From an uncultured Endozoicomonas sp. (lineage in GTDB: Bacteria > Pseudomonadota > Gammaproteobacteria > Pseudomonadales > Endozoicomonadaceae), in contig NZ_CANMAO010000009.1 in NCBI RefSeq assembly GCF_947495845.1, forward strand, positions 61,173 through 125,172: DNA of 64,000 nt, in the 5' to 3' direction. Below the pieces are notes generated by a model that did no database searches, was not told the DNA's origin, and saw nothing but the letters and a program-made list of their open reading frames with translations. Below, one piece after another: positions 8,452 to 17,507 of this stretch (within the stretch, counting starts at the first letter, position 1; each line of letters starts with the position of its first letter). Position numbers and translations under genes: made by a program.

Positions 8452-9375
8452 TTATGGGTGCGAGAGCGCTGACAGGATTTTATCCGCTCCCTGTGCCAGA
8501 AGCGCATCAGCCACCTGAATCCCAGCGGCTTCAAAATCACTGATAGCACAGCGAACTTCGCTGCGATAAATGGTGGTGCCATCCGGATCGCCAACCAGAC
8601 CTCTCATATAGAGTTGATCGCCTTCCAGTTCTGCAAAACCGCCAATAGGTACCTGACAACCGCCGTTCAATCGACGATTCATGGCGCGCTCAGCACCAAC
8701 CCGAATCGCGGTTTCTTCATGATGGAGTGGTGCAATCAGCTGACGGGTCTCTTCATCATTCATACGTAATTCAATACCAACAGCGCCTTGGCCGGCTGCT
8801 GGCAGGCTGGTGGTTGTATCCAGATACGAGCGGATGCGATCTTTCATTTCCAGACGAATTAAACCCGCAGCGGCAAGAATAATGGCGTCGTACTGGCCGT
8901 CATCCAGTTTTGCCAGACGGGTGTTCACATTGCCCCGGAGGAAGTTGATGGTCAGATCCGGCCGGGCAGCCAGAATCTGGCACTGTCGGCGCAGACTGGA
9001 TGTGCCCACCACGGCGCCCTGGGGCAGTTCATGAAGGTTTACATAGTGGTTGGAGACAAACGCATCTCTGGGATCTTCCCGTGGGCAGATAACCCCAAGA
9101 CCAAGCCCTTCAGGAAATTCCATAGGCACATCCTTCATGGAATGCACGGCAATATCTGCACGGTCTTCCAGCAGCGCATTTTCCAGTTCTTTGACAAACA
9201 AGCCTTTGCCGCCAATTTTGGCCAGAGGCGCGTCAAGAATGCGGTCGCCCTGACTGCTCATCTTCACCAATTCGACCCGAATGCCCGGGTGATGCAGTTC
9301 CAGCTGCTGTTTGACGTATTCAGCTTGCCAGAGGGCAAGCGCGCTTTTTCGGGTGGCAATGCGGATGGCTTTCAC
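8452..9375 (-). CDS. hemC: Porphobilinogen deaminase (hydroxymethylbilane synthase)
   Basis: 307 residues, full length. It polymerises four porphobilinogens into hydroxymethylbilane in tetrapyrrole synthesis. Key segments are [38 protein letters not shown] (substrate-site Asp), [11 protein letters not shown] and [13 protein letters not shown]. The dipyrromethane-cofactor cysteine is in [11 protein letters not shown], near residue 240. It is separated from algR by about 110 bases that contain a hairpin, so hem gene expression may be partly independent of algZR. Confidence 0.97.
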   Translation of the reverse strand: MKAIRIATRKSALALWQAEYVKQQLELHHPGIRVELVKMSSQGDRILDAPLAKIGGKGLFVKELENALLEDRADIAVHSMKDVPMEFPEGLGLGVICPREDPRDAFVSNHYVNLHELPQGAVVGTSSLRRQCQILAARPDLTINFLRGNVNTRLAKLDDGQYDAIILAAAGLIRLEMKDRIRSYLDTTTSLPAAGQGAVGIELRMNDEETRQLIAPLHHEETAIRVGAERAMNRRLNGGCQVPIGGFAELEGDQLYMRGLVGDPDGTTIYRSEVRCAISDFEAAGIQVADALLAQGADKILSALSHP

Positions 9376-9450
9376 GGGGTTGATAACTTCTTATTCAGTC
9401 AATGGGGCTTATTAGGGAAGATAATACGACAGACTTGGGGGAAGAGACAG

Positions 9451-9476
9451 TTCAGGCTCCACTACCGGAGCCTGAA
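9451..9476 (-). terminator. Hairpin between algR and hemC
   Basis: A perfect 10-bp stem (9451–9460 with 9467–9476) and a 6-base loop lie directly downstream of the algR stop. On the minus strand the stem is not followed by a clear T run, so it may be a weak terminator, an attenuator or an RNA-stabilising hairpin, reducing read-through from algZR into the hem genes. Confidence 0.55.
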
Positions 9477-9485
9477 TACGGTTAC

Positions 9486-10226
9486 TTATAGAGATTGCAT
9501 GATCTTTTTGATCAACGGCACATGACGACGGCTTATGGACAACGGCTCAGGCACTTCTTTCAAATGAAGAAAACAGTGACCCTTATCATTACGTGACAAA
9601 CTCTCAATAGCATCACGACGTACCAGGGCGTTACGGTGGATCCGCACAAAGTCGTGAGTGTGATCTTCTTCCAGCACTTTCAGTGGATCATCAATCAATA
9701 CTTCCCCATGACGATGATGAACCGTGACGTACTTATTATCCGCCATGAAATAGAGAACATCGTTTAACGGAACCAGCTCGATACCACGAAGGGTTTTTGC
9801 GGCAATATGCTCTTTTTCATGATGCTGTTCCGGCAGTTGCACATCCAACCAGGCCATTTGCAAACGATTGAGCCGGCTGGCTCTTTGCAGCGCCATGGTC
9901 AAATCTTCAAGGCGAATAGGTTTTAATAGATAGCCGACAGCCTGAGCATCAAACGCCTCAAGGGCATGACTGTCGTAGGCGGTACAGAAAATAATGGCCG
10001 GCGGCCTTTCCATATTACTGATGTACTTTGCGGCTTCCAGGCCGCCCATAACCGGCATACGAATGTCCATCAGGACAATATCCGGCTGCAGCTTGGTGCA
10101 CAAATCAATGGCATCACGGCCATTACTGGCTTCGTGCTCCAGTACCATAAAGTTATCAATCCGGGCGATCAGGTGTCGCAGTCGTTCCCGGGCCAGGGGC
10201 TCATCATCAACGATCAGTACATTCAT
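9486..10226 (-). CDS. algR: AlgR-type LytTR response regulator
   Basis: 246 residues. The N-terminal receiver domain has the acidic pair in VDDEPLARERL, the phospho-acceptor Asp in PDIVLMDIRMP (near residue 54), a Thr in IIFCTAYD and a Lys in YLLKPI. The C-terminal LytTR DNA-binding domain begins near residue 140 and includes YFMADNKYVTVHH and FVRIHRNALVRRDAI. In Pseudomonas, AlgR controls alginate, type IV pilus and virulence genes. It follows algZ with a 12-base gap and precedes hemC, the same order as in Pseudomonas. Confidence 0.94.
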   Translation of the reverse strand: MNVLIVDDEPLARERLRHLIARIDNFMVLEHEASNGRDAIDLCTKLQPDIVLMDIRMPVMGGLEAAKYISNMERPPAIIFCTAYDSHALEAFDAQAVGYLLKPIRLEDLTMALQRASRLNRLQMAWLDVQLPEQHHEKEHIAAKTLRGIELVPLNDVLYFMADNKYVTVHHRHGEVLIDDPLKVLEEDHTHDFVRIHRNALVRRDAIESLSRNDKGHCFLHLKEVPEPLSISRRHVPLIKKIMQSL

Positions 10227-10238
10227 TGTTCCAGTCGT

Positions 10239-11300
10239 CTATTCCTGTAGTAGATTATCGATTTTATTGGGATATTGAATCCGTACGGTGAACCATTTTG
10301 AACCATCCTGTTCTTTGATATCCGTTGTCATTCTTGCTTTATTCCCATACAGCATTTCCAACCGGGAGCGGATATTGCTCAAAGCAATCTGGTTGCCTGT
10401 TGAAATGGTCTCTGTATAGGGCATCGGATTTTCTACGGAAATCTGAACCATTTGATGGTCAGCAGATATCTGAATAGTGATACTGCCACCTTGCTCAAGC
10501 CGTTGAATTCCGTGGTAAACCGCGTTCTCTGCAAGGGGCTGCAGAGTAAATGGGGGAATGGTGATATTTGCAGGTAAGTCGCCCTGTTGCCAATTTACCC
10601 GAAGGCGGTCACCCAGTCGGTGCTGCTCAATTCTCAAGTAGCTTTTACTGATCTGAATCTCTTTATGAATTGGCACCACGGCGCTGCGATTTTGCAGGCT
10701 TGCTCTGAAGAGGTCGGAAAGATCTTCCACCGCCTGTTCTGCCTTATCCGGATTTATCTGGATCAGACTGGCAATGATGTTCATGCTGTTGAACAGAAAG
10801 TGCGGGCGAATGTTAGCCTGCAGTGAATCCAGTCGAGCGTTGTGGATAACCTGCTGTTGCATCTGAACTTCATACTGGATATAAAAATATCGGAACAACA
10901 TGCCTGATATCAGCAGTGCCGCCAGCATGTTTCGCAGAATCTGCAACCAGTCAGGCATGGGGCCACTGAGTGGCAGGATAAATTTCTGAGCCAGCAAGGT
11001 AAGTATCAGAGTGATGACCTGAACGCCAGCCATGGCAATGGTCACAGACTGCCAGGTCGGTAATTTCTTGAGGTATGGCCTGGCCAGATAGAGGAAAGCG
11101 CTACTGGACAGAACGATCCATTGTACGAACAGCGACATCATCGCCAAACGCGACCAGCTGAAATCCATCGTCCCGGGCAGGGCGAGCACCTGCACCAACA
11201 CAAATAACTCCGATATCAGTACCAACAGAAATACGGATCTGACAGAGCCCAGGTCCGGTAGAAAAAAATCATCCTTAAGATGTTCGTGGTGATCTGTCAT
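10239..11300 (-). CDS. algZ: AlgZ/FimS-type membrane sensor kinase
   Basis: 353 residues from the ATG at 11300 (MTDHHEHLKDDFFLPDLG). The frame is open 27 codons further, but the family starts here. Four hydrophobic helices (about residues 25–135) are followed by a His_kinase (LytS/YehU-type) domain with PHFLFNSMNIIASL, where His is the phospho-acceptor, and an ATPase-like domain with an N-box LAENAVYHGIQ and SNIRSRLEMLYG. It partners AlgR next door. The gene is divergent from argH, and the roughly 400-base spacer contains an inverted-repeat element at 11411–11568. Confidence 0.92.
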   Translation of the reverse strand: MTDHHEHLKDDFFLPDLGSVRSVFLLVLISELFVLVQVLALPGTMDFSWSRLAMMSLFVQWIVLSSSAFLYLARPYLKKLPTWQSVTIAMAGVQVITLILTLLAQKFILPLSGPMPDWLQILRNMLAALLISGMLFRYFYIQYEVQMQQQVIHNARLDSLQANIRPHFLFNSMNIIASLIQINPDKAEQAVEDLSDLFRASLQNRSAVVPIHKEIQISKSYLRIEQHRLGDRLRVNWQQGDLPANITIPPFTLQPLAENAVYHGIQRLEQGGSITIQISADHQMVQISVENPMPYTETISTGNQIALSNIRSRLEMLYGNKARMTTDIKEQDGSKWFTVRIQYPNKIDNLLQE

Positions 11301-11410
11301 TAGGGAAAATTCTGGTCTTGGCAAATTCAATTTATTAGTTATCGGTGATAGATCTATTCTCTCAAAGAGCGATGCAATCAATACGTGACACCGATATAAT
11401 GCCGCCTGAA

Positions 11411-11568
11411 GTATCTGATCATATAAAATCCTATTTTCTGACTTACTGGTCAGTCACTCTGTTGCGTTGCAGCTCTGATCACATAGCTAAGGCTATGCTC
11501 ACGCCGCTGCGCCTTACATAGTAACTACCCATTAAGCCAGAAATCTGGGATTTCATATGGTCAGATAC
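11411..11568. repeat. 158-bp inverted-repeat element between algZ and argH
   Basis: The first and last 36 bp (11411–11446 and 11533–11568) form imperfect inverted repeats beginning GTATCTGA at each outer end, with roughly seven mismatches. The interior has a GC-richer palindromic section around GCTAAGGCTATGC. There is no ORF of note. This is a second family of MITE-like elements, different from those at 2490 and 4605. It lies between divergent genes, so it separates or modifies their promoters. The rest of the 11301–11702 spacer shows nothing else I can support beyond the argH ribosome-binding site. Confidence 0.7.
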
Positions 11569-11702
11569 TTAAAAGTTCGTTGATGACGGATTTTGATGAG
11601 ATTGTACGTTCGTCTTCTAAAAATGAGAACCAGTTGGCGTTTTTGTTTCATTCAATATTGATGTGAGTCGGTTTGAAACGACGCCAGACGAAGGAGAAAT
11701 CG

Positions 11703-13100
11703 ATGTCAGCAGGTGACGGTGATAAAAGCAGTAACCAGCAGTGGGGTGGTCGTTTCAGTGAAGGTGTGGATGCCTTTGTGGCTCGCTTTACTGCCTCTAT
11801 CGATTTTGATCGACGTCTGTATCGTCACGATATTCAGGGCTCTATGGCTCACGCGAATATGCTGCATCAAGCTGGCCTCCTCACCGAGGTGGAACTGAAA
11901 GCCATTATTTCTGGTCTGGAAGGCATTCTGGAAGATATCGAGCAGGATCGCATTGACTGGTCCATCGAGCTTGAAGATATTCATATGAATATTGAGGCAC
12001 GACTGACCGATCGCATTGGCGATGCGGGTAAGAAGCTGCACACTGGTCGGTCACGGAATGATCAGGTCGCGACGGATATCAGGCTTTGGCTACGTGATGA
12101 AATCGATAACATCAGCGTTGAGCTGAAACGGTTGCAGGCAGGCCTGCTGGATGTTGCCGAACGCGAAGCCGACACCATCATGCCGGGCTTTACCCATTTG
12201 CAGACAGCTCAGCCGGTGACATTTGGTCATCATCTGATGGCGTGGTACGAAATGCTGGTGCGTGATTTTGAACGGCTGCAGGATTGCCGAAAGCGGGTCA
12301 ATGTCAGCCCACTGGGCGCCGCAGCACTGGCTGGAACAACCTATCCAATTAATCGTGAAATGACGGCATCAGCCTTGGGCTTTGATCGCCCGACCAATAA
12401 CTCGCTGGATTCCGTCAGTGATCGGGATTTTGCCATTGAGTTTTGTGCTGCTGGCGCCTTGATCATGACGCACCTGTCGCGGATGTCTGAAGAGTTGGTG
12501 CTCTGGACATCTGCACAGTTTAACTTTATTGAATTGCCTGATCGTTTCTGCACCGGCTCTTCCATCATGCCCCAGAAGAAAAACCCCGATGTGCCGGAAC
12601 TGGTGCGAGGCAAAACTGGCCGGGTGAATGGCCATCTGGTGTCCTTGTTAACGTTGATGAAGTCTCAACCATTGGCGTACAACAAAGACAATCAGGAAGA
12701 TAAAGAACCACTGTTTGATACTGTAGATACACTGCGGGATTGCCTGAGAGCTTTTGCAGATATGGTTCCTCATATTCAGGCAAAAAAAGAGAGCATGCTG
12801 GAAGCAGCCCGCAGAGGCTTTAGTACGGCAACAGATCTGGCAGACTATCTTGTACGACAGGGTATGCCTTTTAGAAATGCCCATGAAGTGGTGGGTAAAG
12901 CCGTCGCGTTTGGTCTTCAGGAGAGTCGTGATCTGTCTGAAATGACCCTGGATGAATTGAAAGCCTTCTCCGACACCATTGAGCAGGACGTATTTGATGT
13001 TCTGACTCTGGAAGGTTCCGTCAGTGCCCGAAATCATCTTGGAGGCACTGCACCGGAGCAGGTTCGGAAGGCAGTAAAAAATGCGCGTGAAGCGCTGTAA
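11703..13100 (+). CDS. argH: Argininosuccinate lyase
   Basis: 465 residues from the ATG at 11703, which has an AAGGAGA ribosome-binding site just upstream; a longer frame from 11673 lacks this support. It performs the last step of arginine synthesis, cleaving argininosuccinate to arginine and fumarate. The fumarase/aspartase-superfamily signature [11 protein letters not shown] is present (near residue 285), as are [26 protein letters not shown] and [11 protein letters not shown]. The position next to algZ–algR–hemCD matches Pseudomonas. The downstream acyl ligase starts 32 bases later, so read-through is possible. Confidence 0.97.
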   Translation: MSAGDGDKSSNQQWGGRFSEGVDAFVARFTASIDFDRRLYRHDIQGSMAHANMLHQAGLLTEVELKAIISGLEGILEDIEQDRIDWSIELEDIHMNIEARLTDRIGDAGKKLHTGRSRNDQVATDIRLWLRDEIDNISVELKRLQAGLLDVAEREADTIMPGFTHLQTAQPVTFGHHLMAWYEMLVRDFERLQDCRKRVNVSPLGAAALAGTTYPINREMTASALGFDRPTNNSLDSVSDRDFAIEFCAAGALIMTHLSRMSEELVLWTSAQFNFIELPDRFCTGSSIMPQKKNPDVPELVRGKTGRVNGHLVSLLTLMKSQPLAYNKDNQEDKEPLFDTVDTLRDCLRAFADMVPHIQAKKESMLEAARRGFSTATDLADYLVRQGMPFRNAHEVVGKAVAFGLQESRDLSEMTLDELKAFSDTIEQDVFDVLTLEGSVSARNHLGGTAPEQVRKAVKNAREAL

Positions 13101-13132
13101 CTGTTGAAAATTCCTGAGTAGTAATTACCTCC

Positions 13133-14701
13133 ATGAGCTTGTTGTTACACCAGATCCCTTTGAGGCAGGCAGAACGTACGCCAGCCTCAGAGGCCCTCGG
13201 CTGCAAAAATCAGTGGCTTGATTACCAAACACTCGCCCGACAGATTCGGTCAGTGGCTGCCGGTTTGCAAAAACTGGGGCTATCTACCAATGAACGAGTG
13301 GGTATTTATCTGCCGAAAACACCGGAAGCTGTGTTCAGTTATTTTGGCGCTACTGCTGCGGGCGGTGTCATGGTTCCGGTGAATCTGGTGTTAAAGGCTG
13401 CGCAGGTTTTCCACATTCTGAAAGACTGCAATGTTCGTGTATTAATCACTAACAAAGCTCGCTATCAGCAACTGGAAGCCGAGATCAGTCAGTGTCACGA
13501 CCTTTTACACGTAGTGCTGGTGGATGCAGACGTCCGTGGTACAACAAATTGGGCGCGCTTTCTTCAGCCTTACGGAATGTGGGAACCCATACACGCCATT
13601 GATGCTGATATGGCGGCGATACTCTACACCTCAGGAAGTACCGGGAAGCCGAAAGGCGTTATTCTCTCTCACCGCAACATGGTGACGGGTGCGACCAGTG
13701 TTGCTGAATACATTGGTAACACATCTGAAGATCGCCTGTTGTGTGTTTTACCCTTCAGTTTCGATTATGGGTTCAGCCAATTAACCACGGCATTTCTGGT
13801 GGGTGCCAGTTGCTACCTGTTGGAATACTTGTTACCTCAAGATGTGATTAAAGCCATTGAGCAGCAGCAGATTACTGGCCTCGGTCTGGTTCCGCCGCTT
13901 TGGATTCAACTGGCCGAATTGAACTGGGCAGAAGGCGCTGCAGACAGCCTCCGCTACTTCACCAATACCGGTGGCTCAATGCCCACTTCCACTCTGGATA
14001 TCCTGCGTCGCCGTTTCCGAAATGCCAGACCCTTTTTAATGTATGGCCTTACGGAAGCATTCCGCTCCTGTTATCTCCCTCCTGAACAAGTGGATATTCG
14101 CCCTGGTTCCATTGGTAAAGCCATTCCCAATGCGGATGTCATGGTGATTAATGAGCTGGGCGAAGCCAGTGCACCTAATGAACCTGGCGAACTGGTGCAT
14201 CGAGGTGCATTGGTCACGATGGGTTACTGGAATGATCCTGAACGCACCGCTGAACGGTTTCGACCTGCACCTAATGGGCTTCCCGAGATTCCCAATAAAG
14301 AACTAGCGGTTTGGTCCGGTGATATTGTCAGAAAAGACGACGAAGGTTATTTGTATTTTATTGGCCGACGAGACGACATGATCAAAACGTCTGGTTACCG
14401 GGTCAGTCCTTCAGAAGTTGAGGAAGTGATTTACGCTTCTGGCCTGGTTGCTGAAGTGGCTGCGATTGGTGTACCTCATCCAAGGCTTGAGCAGGCCATT
14501 GTGGCGGTTGTCGTATGCAGTGAAGGCGGTGTGTCGGATGAAGCTTCAGTGATTCGTCACTGTCAACAATGTCTGCCTGCCTATATGGTGCCAAAACGGG
14601 TGGTTCAGCACGTTTCGCTGTCTCGAAATCCTAACGGGAAGATAGATCGAAAGCCTTTGCTGGATGAGTATCGTAGGCTATTTCAGGAGAGCAAGGCATG
14701 A
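13133..14701 (+). CDS. AMP-forming acyl-CoA/ACP ligase (exosortase-A-associated type)
   Basis: 522 residues of the acyl-adenylating ANL superfamily. Core motifs are in order: P-loop YTSGSTGKPKG (near residue 167), NTGGSMP, YGLTEAF, the hinge SGDIVRKDDEGYLYFIGR and the catalytic-Lys region NPNGKIDRKPL near the C terminus. The length and sequence resemble the ligases known from exosortase A loci (TIGR03098-like), which occur with the next gene's family. The stop overlaps the next start by 4 bases (ATGA). With the convergent ACP at 16184 it probably activates a carboxylic or amino acid and loads it onto the carrier. The substrate cannot be read from sequence. Confidence 0.85.
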   Translation: MSLLLHQIPLRQAERTPASEALGCKNQWLDYQTLARQIRSVAAGLQKLGLSTNERVGIYLPKTPEAVFSYFGATAAGGVMVPVNLVLKAAQVFHILKDCNVRVLITNKARYQQLEAEISQCHDLLHVVLVDADVRGTTNWARFLQPYGMWEPIHAIDADMAAILYTSGSTGKPKGVILSHRNMVTGATSVAEYIGNTSEDRLLCVLPFSFDYGFSQLTTAFLVGASCYLLEYLLPQDVIKAIEQQQITGLGLVPPLWIQLAELNWAEGAADSLRYFTNTGGSMPTSTLDILRRRFRNARPFLMYGLTEAFRSCYLPPEQVDIRPGSIGKAIPNADVMVINELGEASAPNEPGELVHRGALVTMGYWNDPERTAERFRPAPNGLPEIPNKELAVWSGDIVRKDDEGYLYFIGRRDDMIKTSGYRVSPSEVEEVIYASGLVAEVAAIGVPHPRLEQAIVAVVVCSEGGVSDEASVIRHCQQCLPAYMVPKRVVQHVSLSRNPNGKIDRKPLLDEYRRLFQESKA

Positions 14702-15924
14702 GTAAGACTCATCATCGCCTGCAAACGCTTCAATCTAACGATAATCGTCTGATAATTGCCGGCCGCACAGCAAATGAACTGGTGGCTATAGCGGGCTCTT
14801 CGCCTTGTTATATCTATGATCGATCCGTTTTAAGTGCAAAAGTGGTTCAGTTCAGAGAGCTGATGCCGGCAGCATTAAAGTTGCACTACGCCATTAAGGC
14901 CAATCCTATGCCGGCGTTAGTCAGCCATATGGCTCAGCATGTGGATGGTCTTGATGTGGCTTCTCACCAGGAGATGCTGATTGCTCTGGGTAGTGGCATG
15001 GCTGCTGCTGACATTAGTTTTGCGGGGCCAGCTAAAGGCATGCTCGAACTGAAAGCGGCTGTTGCTGCAGGGATCACCGTTAACGTTGAATCTCCCCTTG
15101 AGTTGCAGCGTCTCTATGAATGTTATGATGATCTGAGTATTCGTGCCCGAGTCGCGTTCCGGGTAAATCCGGACTTCGAATTGAAATCTTCCGGCATGAA
15201 GATGGCTGGCGGCCCAAAACAGTTTGGTATTGACGCAGAACAGATGCCTTCTATTTTGGCCACACTTGATACAGAGAAAGTGGATTTTCAGGGCTTCCAC
15301 ATTTTTTCTGGCTCACAGAACCTTCGATCTGAGTCACTGATTGAGTGTCATCAGAAAACCTTTGAGCTGGCTGCCCGCCTCGCAGAGTTAGCTTCTGCAC
15401 CGGTAAAGCATGTAAATATAGGTGGTGGCCTGGGAATTCCGTATTTTCCGGGAGAGCAGGCTCTGGATTTAGCCGGTATTGCTGAAAACCTGCAATCTCT
15501 GATAGATGCTCTCCCATCGTCGTTAGTATCTACCGAGTTTGTTATGGAGCTTGGCCGCTGGTTGGTGGGTGAGGCTGGTTATTACATTTGTCAGGTGACG
15601 GATAAAAAAGTATCCCGCGGACAGACTTTTTTAATGACCAATGGGGGGTTACATCATCATTTGTCGAACTCTGGAAACTTTGGGCAAGTGATTCGGAAAA
15701 ATTACCCTGTGGTACTAGCTCATTGTCTGGAAAGTGAAGAGCTTGAGACAGTTGAAGTGGTAGGGCCATTGTGCACGCCTCTGGATATCGTTGGTGCAAA
15801 ATTGCCGTTACCTAAAGCAGATATTGGTGATTTTATTGTTGTGCTGCAGTCTGGTGCTTATGGTGCTACCGCCAGCCCTCAGCGTTTTTTAGGTCACCCG
15901 GAAGTAGTTGAGTTATTTCTCTAA
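14698..15924 (+). CDS. PLP-dependent decarboxylase, fold type III (exosortase-A-associated type)
   Basis: 408 residues related to diaminopimelate/ornithine decarboxylases. The PLP lysine is in LHYAIKANPMPALV (near residue 65). Other conserved parts are GLDVASHQEM, the His in FHIFSGSQNL, the phosphate-binding HVNIGGGLGIPY, ELGRWLVGEAGYYI, and the dimer-site VGPLCTPLDIV with its Cys and Asp. It resembles the decarboxylase family seen beside exosortase A (TIGR03099-like). The start overlaps the ligase stop, implying co-translation. It likely decarboxylates an amino acid, either free or bound to the carrier; the substrate is unknown. Confidence 0.87.
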   Translation: MSKTHHRLQTLQSNDNRLIIAGRTANELVAIAGSSPCYIYDRSVLSAKVVQFRELMPAALKLHYAIKANPMPALVSHMAQHVDGLDVASHQEMLIALGSGMAAADISFAGPAKGMLELKAAVAAGITVNVESPLELQRLYECYDDLSIRARVAFRVNPDFELKSSGMKMAGGPKQFGIDAEQMPSILATLDTEKVDFQGFHIFSGSQNLRSESLIECHQKTFELAARLAELASAPVKHVNIGGGLGIPYFPGEQALDLAGIAENLQSLIDALPSSLVSTEFVMELGRWLVGEAGYYICQVTDKKVSRGQTFLMTNGGLHHHLSNSGNFGQVIRKNYPVVLAHCLESEELETVEVVGPLCTPLDIVGAKLPLPKADIGDFIVVLQSGAYGATASPQRFLGHPEVVELFL

Positions 15925-16063
15925 GCGATAATGAAGTAGTCGGTGACTTTTTGCTCTATATCTTCATCCGTTAAATTAAGCAGAGAGCAGATAGACTGAA
16001 TATCTGTTGATCCAGTGTTGCTTCAAGTTCAAGCAATATTTGATGTTGGTAAGATGAGGGCTC
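15921..16063 (-). pseudogene. Possible frameshifted gene remnant
   Basis: On the minus strand, a peptide-like frame (SSYQHQILLELEATLDQ, from about 16063) breaks, and a second frame continues with STDIQSICSLLNLTDEDIEQ and ends in FIIA with a TAG at 15921–15923. Joined by one frameshift these look like the C terminus of a small helical protein. The stop overlaps the stop of the decarboxylase gene. No family is recognised, and chance cannot be excluded for so short a stretch. Confidence 0.3.
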
Positions 16064-16183
16064 CTACTTGAAAATATCAACACATTTGCCATCTCGTTTG
16101 AAAAGCGACGTTGGAGTTGGACGCATTGCTTAAAGCTATTCCTTTTTTGTTTTTGGAAATATAAATTTTAGCGTGGAGCCTCG

Positions 16184-16426
16184 TTATGCAGAGGCTCTCT
16201 CAATGTAAGCAAGTACCGATCCAACAGTAGAAAACAATTCTGCATCCAGATCATCATCATTGACAGCGATGCCAAAGGTTTCTTCCATAGCGGTAATCAG
16301 CCCAACAACCGCCATTGAGTCAAACTCCGGGAGAGCGCCCAGAAGTTCGGTAGACTCATCAAATTCACTGGTATCCAGTTTGAGCAGTTCCGCCAAAATG
16401 GTATTAAGTTGCTCCAGTTTGGACAT
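16184..16426 (-). CDS. Acyl carrier protein
   Basis: 80 residues, the size of a free-standing carrier protein. The phosphopantetheine attachment serine is in LPEFDSMAVVGLI (near residue 36), within a four-helix, acidic sequence (LDTSEFDESTELLG, NDDDLDAELFSTV). It is not the fatty-acid-synthesis AcpP: the motif is DSM rather than DSL, and the gene is not next to fab genes. It lies 67 bases downstream of waaC on the same strand and converges on the ligase/decarboxylase pair, with which it probably works as the acyl or aminoacyl carrier. Confidence 0.9.
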   Translation of the reverse strand: MSKLEQLNTILAELLKLDTSEFDESTELLGALPEFDSMAVVGLITAMEETFGIAVNDDDLDAELFSTVGSVLAYIERASA

Positions 16427-16493
16427 TCTCTATTCCAACGATCAGATTATAAAAGCGGCAACTTTAGGTACTTTCTGTGAATAGCGCAACTGT

Positions 16494-17507
16494 TCAATGA
16501 GTCTCAATAAGTGGCTCAAAAGCGCGCCACACAACTTCCGGTGTCATTGGTGCGAATATTTCTGGTTCTGTTGCCGGGAACTCCCCGGCAGGGCACTGCT
16601 CGAGAGTCAGGTGTTTTTGTCCGGTACCATAGGCACCAACTTTTACCGGGCTGGTTGGCCCGTAAAGAGAAACCGCCGGAGTTTCAAGTGCTGCAGTCAG
16701 GTGCCCGAGGCCCGTGTCCACTGCTACAGCTGCTTTGGCTTCACAGATGACCCCGGCCACTTCTGCCAGCTTCAGTTTTGGCAACACCGTTGCATTATCG
16801 CAGGATGATGCGATGAGCTCCGCTCGGATTCGTTCCTTTTCCGAGCCCCAGGGCAGTACAACGTGTAAACCCGCCTGGTTAACCTTCTGAGCCAGCGAAC
16901 ACCAGTAATTTTCAGGCCAGTGCTTGGTTGCCCACGTTGTGCCATGGAGAAACACTGCATACGGTTTCTGTTGCACGATTTCGGACGGAAACTGCTCTTT
17001 GTTCAGCAGAAACTGCCCCGGTGTTTCCGGAACCGCGTAACCCAGAGATTTGGCAAAAAGCTGCCTGACTCGTTCTACCGCATGCTGATTCCACTCAACT
17101 TTTTGTGGAAACTGATACAACCGACTCGCCATTGGCTCGCGGGCAGAATCTTTGTCCAGCCCGTAGCGGGGCCCTTGTGCATAACGCAGCAGCAAAGCGC
17201 TTTTCAGTAACCCCTGGGCATCAATAATGGCGTCGTACTTTTGTGCACCGATGATGCGTTTGAACTGTTTCCACTCGCCGGATTTCCAGGTTTGCAGCAG
17301 CGACTTTCGCCAGCGGCGAATGGCTACGGGGATTACTTTATCCACAGCAGGGTGCCAGGTCGGGATTTCGGCAAACCCTTCTTCCACCACCCAATCGAAG
17401 CGAATGCCGGGTATGGCATTGGCGGCATCTGTTAACGCCGGCAGCGTATGGATCACATCGCCCATGGAAGAGGTTTTAACAATCAGAACACGGGTAGGTT
17501 GATTCAA
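16494..17507 (-). CDS. waaC: LPS heptosyltransferase I
   Basis: 337 residues of glycosyltransferase family 9. Conserved parts are the N-terminal VLIVKTSSMGDVIHTLPAL, DAIIDAQGLLKSALL, FLHGTTWATKHWPENYW and VDTGLGHLTAALETPAVSLYGPT-like C-terminal donor site (written here in part). It adds the first L-glycero-D-manno-heptose to Kdo in the lipopolysaccharide inner core, acting at the inner face of the cytoplasmic membrane. The start overlaps the waaF stop by 4 bases. Confidence 0.95.
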   Translation of the reverse strand: MNQPTRVLIVKTSSMGDVIHTLPALTDAANAIPGIRFDWVVEEGFAEIPTWHPAVDKVIPVAIRRWRKSLLQTWKSGEWKQFKRIIGAQKYDAIIDAQGLLKSALLLRYAQGPRYGLDKDSAREPMASRLYQFPQKVEWNQHAVERVRQLFAKSLGYAVPETPGQFLLNKEQFPSEIVQQKPYAVFLHGTTWATKHWPENYWCSLAQKVNQAGLHVVLPWGSEKERIRAELIASSCDNATVLPKLKLAEVAGVICEAKAAVAVDTGLGHLTAALETPAVSLYGPTSPVKVGAYGTGQKHLTLEQCPAGEFPATEPEIFAPMTPEVVWRAFEPLIETH

